From Baffinella frigidus (Eukaryota > Cryptophyceae > Cryptomonadales > Baffinellaceae): a DNA stretch of 14,627 nucleotides. Position numbers and translations under genes: made by a program. Each line of letters begins with the position of its first letter. Position 1 is the stretch's first letter. Shown here piece by piece: positions 12,883 through 14,627 of the stretch. The stretch spans positions 44,644 through 59,270 of the forward strand of contig MU646968.1 of NCBI GenBank assembly GCA_026770585.1, given 5' to 3'. The notes below the pieces were generated by a model that saw only the letters and a program-made list of their open reading frames with translations, was not told the origin of the DNA and did no database searches.

Positions 12883-14320
12883 TGGCTGAAGCGTGGACCT
12901 CTCACGCAGGCATCGACGTTGGCGGCCCGTGCTTCCCCGCGCACTGCGCCTCGTGCCCGGTAATACCCACTCCTAGACTCACATAAAACATCCCACCATA
13001 AACCACTCACCACTCACCACTCACCACTCACCACCCACCACTCACCACTCACCACTCACCACTGACCCCCAACCCCTAACCCCAAACCCCAAACCCAGGT
13101 CGCCTCGCTCGACTCAGCAACCCTCAACAACCTCGGCGCGCAGTACGGCTCGGGCTCTGCGTAAAACGCCCTCACCCCTAAATAACTAAATCGACCCCAC
13201 CCCACACCCCACACCCCAAACCCCAAACCCCCAACCCCCAACCCCCAAACCCGAAACCCGCAACAGGTTCCTGCGGTGCGATTCCGCGAACCAGATCGCG
13301 GCGGAAACCTCCCACGCCACGGGCTGCAAGGGCCGCGGTTCCAAACCCCAAACCTTAACCCCCCGCCGGAGTTCTCCTACTCACACCTGGAAGAGAAATG
13401 CTGAACCCTCAACCTTGAAACCCAAAACCCCAACTTCCAAACCACAACCCCCAAATCCTCGGCAATCCCTCAGCTAAACCCTCACCCCCACACCCCAACT
13501 TCCACACCCCAACCCACATACCGAAACGCTGACCCCCCACGGCCTGCCAGGCGACGACAACGTGCTGTGCAACTTCCAGTTCCCGTACCTAAACCCTAAA
13601 CCCTAAACCCTAAACCCTAAACCCTAAACCCTAAACCCTAAACCCCACGGCCTGACAGGTGACGACAACGTGCTGTGCAACTTCCAGTTCCCGTACCTCA
13701 AGTTCCCGCACTTCTGCCCGGACGACGCCTCCTTCACCTCCACGCTCCGCATGGTAAACCCTGCACCCTAAACCCTAAACCCCAAACCATAAACCATAAA
13801 CCCTAGACCATACACACTGAACACTAACACTAAACCCTAAACCCTAAACCCTACACCCTAAACCCTAAACCCTACACCACATAAACACTGAACACTAACA
13901 TGAAACCCTAAACCCTAAACCCTAAACCATAAACCCTACACCAGGCGAACACCCAGAAATACGACTACCTCGACCTCCGCCAGGGCTCGGCCGCGGGTAA
14001 AACCCAGACTCCAAACCCGCCTACCCTAAACCACACACCCAAACCCCAAACCCCAAACCCCAAACCCCAACCACTAACCCCTGCCCCAACCCCTAGGCGC
14101 TTCGGCATTCCAGCTGAGCACGTTCAACACGGAGACCTGTGGTCCATAGTGCGGACTAATAGTATTATAGTGCTGACGATTGCTCGCAACGGTAGGCGCG
14201 GCGGCGTTCCAGACGAGCAAGTACAACACGCAGGGCATCTTCACGAAGCTCAACACCAAGAATGAGATGCAGGGTTACAAGACCACCGTCACCAAGGTCA
14301 TCCATCTGCACGATATAGAT
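8789..14320 (+). CDS. secreted laminin IV + IPT/TIG domain protein, multi-exon, 3' end open
   Basis: The exons I can read are 8789-8868, 9107-9240, 9429-9496, 9613-9793, 9939-10022, 10392-10482, 10634-10729, 10984-11085, 11258-about 11510, 11874-11941, 12297-12386, 12587-12640, 12910-12959, 13099-13160, 13267-13337, 13659-13753, 13945-13996 and 14196-about 14320. Phases agree at nearly all joins. The product starts with a signal peptide, then a laminin IV (laminin B) domain at about residues 75-265, a Cys-containing linker, an IPT/TIG domain, and a tail with scattered cysteines. Inference: an extracellular or cell-surface protein, probably for adhesion or a wall/periplast matrix. One join (11941 to 12297) does not keep frame, and the 3' end is not seen. 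Donors at 9497, 12641 and 13338 are weak by sequence. Confidence 0.72.
9107..9240 (+). CDS. laminin-type gene exon 2
   Basis: The exon runs from TTGCGCAG| to GAGCG|GTACCC, with frame QYSHSNDNGDAVPGTRNVGD, then PATRGFKNPAQSLNKHTSA. It is hydrophilic, with no recognised domain. Its phase matches exon 1 and exon 3. Confidence 0.6.
9429..10729 (+). CDS. laminin IV (laminin B) domain, exons 3-8
   Basis: Exons 9429-9496, 9613-9793, 9939-10022, 10392-10482 and 10634-10729 join in frame. Landmarks in order: ITTAGLDGWTAV at the start; SSESWFFLGPTDRFAGNLAA followed by AYNGKLMLSLIH, the W.F..P..F.GN..AY.G.L hallmark; RAPDVILEATCGHSLYLYDF; DLSVMLNEDAGWIDSRTK with DFLGVL; then ASIKIRGGYYSGSESTRLSS and VTITAG. 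This is the full course of a laminin IV module, known from laminins and perlecan and also present in protist surface proteins. The exon 5 to exon 7 join (10022 to 10392) keeps phase. A protein-like piece at 10244-10264 (GLVSIYG) has an acceptor but no donor. Confidence 0.82.
9800..9935. repeat. CCCTCAA/CACCAAA intron repeats
   Basis: Intron filler of C-rich 7-mers, grading from CCCTCCCCAAAA types to ACACCAAA. The strand is almost free of G, as in all introns of this gene. Confidence 0.9.
10530..10568 (+). pseudogene. downstream echo of exon 7
   Basis: CTGGATCGACTCTCGCACCA then AGG, followed by CCCCGGCGCTG, repeats the middle of exon 7 (10426-10462, GWIDSRTK). It lies in the following intron, without the exon's ends. 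No splice sites make it usable. Confidence 0.85.
10984..11085 (+). CDS. laminin-type gene exon 9, Cys-containing linker
   Basis: The exon runs from AACCCAG| to CACAT|GTAAAG and encodes HPCCTIDGTVDICQKKPSSY, then YNPEGLTFYCEGH. The four cysteines suggest disulphides outside the cell. The phase is 2 at both ends, and the joins give W before and M after. Confidence 0.75.
11163..11228. repeat. CCCCAAA heptamer array in intron
   Basis: About nine CCCCAAA units in perfect register before the acceptor of exon 10. Minus-strand GVWGLGF frames are its translation. Confidence 0.95.
11258..11510 (+). CDS. laminin-type gene exon 10, IPT/TIG domain
   Basis: VNRVVPRFGRRTGGSTITVI and GENFGLAGSQPTVRINGRRC show the P..G...GGS.ITV.G.NFG......V.I.G..C pattern of an IPT/TIG immunoglobulin-like fold, found in surface receptors and plexins. 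The 3' border is uncertain: a GT at 11458 (CTG|GT) or 11511 (GCTG|GTGCGA) could be the donor. The latter keeps ALPGTAGAANAVPLSGTGDT and gives phase 0, as exon 11 needs. Confidence 0.8.
11659..11800 (+). pseudogene. two truncated upstream echoes of exon 11
   Basis: 11659-11687 (after CCCAG) and 11766-11798 (after ACCAG) repeat the start of exon 11: SHSNNAAGHA and SLPQNAAGNA against SLPNNAAGNA in the best copy. Each keeps an acceptor and then falls into CCCTCTCTAAA or GGTTTAGGG-type repeats. Confidence 0.8.
11874..11941 (+). CDS. laminin-type gene exon 11 (best copy)
   Basis: The exon runs from CAACCAG| to GATGAA|GTAAAA and encodes SLPNNAAGNALINAYNSATD then SMK. It is the only one of several copies with both splice sites and an open frame. 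The end phase is 2, while exon 12 needs phase 1, so a small exon or a sequence error may be missing. Confidence 0.6.
11957..12050. repeat. tandem 21-22-bp repeat AGTCAGCACTATAATACTAAT
   Basis: Four to five units of a roughly 21-bp motif (core AGTCAGCACTAT.ATACTA) fill the start of this intron. One unit in reverse orientation lies at 14154-14177 in another intron of the same gene. A/T-rich DNA like this is unlike the C-rich repeats around it. Confidence 0.9.
12050..12137 (+). pseudogene. downstream echoes of exon 11
   Basis: 12050-12111 repeats most of exon 11 (DAAGNALVNA, TAG stop, NSATGSVQ) and ends CA|GTAACC, so the donor is kept but an acceptor is lacking. At 12124-12137 GACTCCATGCA|GTAAC repeats just the exon end and donor. 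The stop codon shows the larger copy is dead. Confidence 0.85.
12139..12290. repeat. telomere-like CCCTAAA and CCCAAA repeats in intron
   Basis: Irregular CCCTAAA, CCCAAA and ACCCCAA units fill the intron before exon 12. Nearly no G on this strand. Confidence 0.9.
12297..12386 (+). CDS. laminin-type gene exon 12
   Basis: The exon runs from CCACAG| to ACGG|GTACTT and encodes TQTLTNKVERRQQFPEHCWN then GMKDDGTATG. No known domain recognised. Phase 1 at the end joins well to exon 13 (G|YNYGTAATPKY). Confidence 0.65.
12450..12560. repeat. ACCATAA/ACCATGA repeats in intron
   Basis: Seven-base ACCATAA units with G and A variants, another flavour of the same intron filler. Confidence 0.9.
12587..12640 (+). 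CDS. laminin-type gene exon 13
   Basis: The exon runs from ATGCAG| to TCCG|GTCCTC and encodes YNYGTAATPKYINQGESG. In phase with both neighbours. The donor GTCCTC is weak. Confidence 0.65.
12650..12705. repeat. CCCTACA heptamer array
   Basis: About seven perfect CCCTACA units, one base from the telomere-type CCCTAAA. Confidence 0.95.
12724..12830. repeat. ACAACACA minisatellite
   Basis: ACAACACAACAACACA-type repeats over about 105 bp. The minus-strand run of Cys, Val and Leu is an artefact of this array. A GGCGGTA repeat (12851-12880) follows. Confidence 0.95.
12910..12959 (+). CDS. laminin-type gene exon 14
   Basis: The exon runs from CACGCAG| to TGCCCG|GTAATA and encodes GIDVGGPCFPAHCASCP. 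Three cysteines in 17 residues fit a disulphide-bonded extracellular segment. Confidence 0.68.
13007..13058. repeat. CACTCAC heptamer array
   Basis: About seven CCACTCA units between exons 14 and 15, followed by CCCCAAA types up to the acceptor. Confidence 0.92.
13099..13160 (+). CDS. laminin-type gene exon 15
   Basis: The exon runs from AACCCAG| to TCTGC|GTAAAA and encodes VASLDSATLNNLGAQYGSGS. Phase 0 in, phase 2 out, consistent with both neighbours. Confidence 0.68.
13267..13337 (+). CDS. laminin-type gene exon 16
   Basis: The exon runs from CAACAG| to CCGCG|GTTCCA and encodes FLRCDSANQIAAETSHATGC then KGR. Two cysteines. The donor is weak but gives the phase exon 17 needs. Confidence 0.62.
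13551..13590 (+). pseudogene. truncated upstream echo of exon 17
   Basis: CCACGGCCTGCCAG|GCGACG and onward repeats the acceptor region and first 40 bases of exon 17 almost exactly (DDNVLCNFQFPYL). At GTACCT it changes straight into a CCCTAAA array, with no donor. Confidence 0.95.
13589..13645. repeat. interstitial telomere-type array (CCCTAAA)n
   Basis: Eight perfect CCCTAAA units sit exactly between the truncated exon copy and the second copy of its acceptor region. More CCCTAAA units lie at about 13764-13945. TTTAGGG is the telomere repeat of plants and several algae. Its presence inside introns is not a chromosome end. Confidence 0.95.
13659..13753 (+). CDS. laminin-type gene exon 17
   Basis: The exon runs from CTGACAG| to CGCATG|GTAAAC and encodes GDDNVLCNFQFPYLKFPHFC then PDDASFTSTLRM. 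Full-length version of the copy at 13551. Phase 1 in, phase 0 out. Confidence 0.75.
13945..13996 (+). CDS. laminin-type gene exon 18
   Basis: The exon runs from CACCAG| to GCGG|GTAAAA and encodes ANTQKYDYLDLRQGSAAG. In phase with exon 17 and with both possible versions of exon 19. Confidence 0.7.
14097..14141 (+). pseudogene. upstream copy of exon 19, possible alternative 45-nt exon
   Basis: After CCCTAG| it reads GASAFQLSTFNTETC, parallel to GAAAFQTSKYNTQGI in the exon at 14196. Read through, the frame stops at TAG 14147. With a donor at TGTG|GTCCAT it would be a 45-nt, frame-neutral exon, which could be added to or swapped with exon 19. More diverged than the other echoes. Confidence 0.6.
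14154..14177 (-). repeat. inverted unit of the 21-bp repeat at 11957-12050
   Basis: GACTAATAGTATTATAGTGC then TGAC is the reverse complement of the unit in the exon 11 intron. Here too it lies right beside a degenerate exon copy. Confidence 0.9.
14196..14320 (+). CDS. laminin-type gene exon 19, 3' border unknown
   Basis: The exon starts after GGTAG| and encodes GAAAFQTSKYNTQGIFTKLN, then TKNEMQGYKTTVTKV. The frame stays open to a TGA at about 14396-14398, but protein-like sequence fades after VIHLHDI (about 14315). The real end could be a donor at AAG|GTCATC (about 14299), or a later one outside what I can judge. Confidence 0.6.
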
Positions 14321-14429
14321 GGGAACACACCTATGCAATCGTCGGTTCGCGCGTTTTGGCGCTGCCTCTGTTGGGTTGACCGACTTTTCTCAAGTTGACG
14401 TTGTGGGGTTTCGGTACAAATTCGTCTAC

Positions 14430-14506
14430 TTTGGAGCGAAAACGAGCCCGAATCAGGCTGAGCCGGAGCGAGTCTTTGACTGGTTCGGGCTCGTTTTTGC
14501 TCCAAA
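14430..14506. mobile_element. foldback element with 23-bp arms
   Basis: TTTGGAGCGAAAACGAGCCC then GAA (14430-14452) pairs with TTCGGGCTCGTTTTTGCTCC then AAA (14484-14506) with one mismatch and a 31-base loop. The larger element may extend outwards. Confidence 0.8.
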
Positions 14507-14526
14507 GTCAAAAAAATCCTAGACTT

Positions 14527-14627
14527 ACGCCCCCCCCCCCCCCCCAAGGATTTTTTGCGCATGCGCGTAGCCCCCCCCCCCCCCCCTTGACTAATATCTT
14601 CCCTTGTTGGACCCCCCCCCCCCCCCC
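14527..14627. repeat. three long C homopolymers at the window end
   Basis: C runs of roughly 15-18 bases occur at about 14531-14546, 14570-14586 and 14612-14627. The short spacers between them include ATTTTTTGCGCATGCGCG. Such runs are hard to sequence, so lengths and even the join are doubtful. Confidence 0.85.

Noticed and set aside
12714-13013. Minus-strand frame with a long Cys/Val/Leu repeat that looks like a membrane segment
   Set aside because: It is the translation of the ACAACACA minisatellite inside an intron.
13366-13403. Possible exon FSYSHLEEKC in the intron after exon 16
   Set aside because: Protein-like, but it ends in TGA and has no convincing acceptor and donor pair.
13589-13645. 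Telomere end
   Set aside because: The CCCTAAA array is short, internal, flanked by exons and repeated in other introns, so it is interstitial.

Overview
The window looks like nuclear DNA of a unicellular eukaryote, most likely a microalga. The genes are cut into many short GT-AG exons. The introns are packed with C-rich heptamers related to the plant/algal telomere repeat (CCCTAAA, CCCCAAA, CCCGAAA), and the spaces between genes are filled with small foldback (MITE-like) elements. Nothing is organised as bacterial operons. The peptide shadow of one terminal inverted repeat (RGTSLIR) and the general texture remind me of cryptophyte genomes, but that is memory and not proof. The window ends in several C homopolymer runs, which may be an assembly edge.

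Layout. 1-2250: no gene recognised; direct repeats, short tandem repeats and foldback elements. 2250-5460 (+): three phase-0 exons (3012-3125, 4388-4480, 5326-5460) give the C-terminal part of an L7Ae-fold RNA-binding protein that resembles the RNase P/MRP subunit RPP38/POP3. Its introns hold at least three foldback elements and many truncated copies of its own exons. 5461-6280: non-coding, with a possible 377-bp terminal-inverted-repeat element and a MITE. 6281-7010 (+) and 8680-7596 (-): two inverted copies of a dead gene whose conceptual product had Tudor-like repeats and, in the minus copy, C2H2 zinc fingers. The plus copy carries two MITEs that are absent from the minus copy, so occupied and empty sites can be compared inside one window. 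8789-about 14320 (+): a gene of about 18 exons, open at its 3' end, encoding a secreted protein with a signal peptide, a laminin IV (laminin B) domain, an IPT/TIG domain and a Cys-containing tail.

The most interesting signal is a recurrent architecture I call 'exon echoes'. In both genes, exons have truncated copies of their 5' part (with splice acceptor) upstream, or of their 3' part (sometimes with donor) downstream, separated by intron-type repeats. At least seven exons show this. It fits repeated local tandem duplications whose breakpoints fall inside exons, which is a plausible source of the large introns, of new AG|GT splice sites and of cryptic exons. All splice sites here were read by eye and need transcript evidence.
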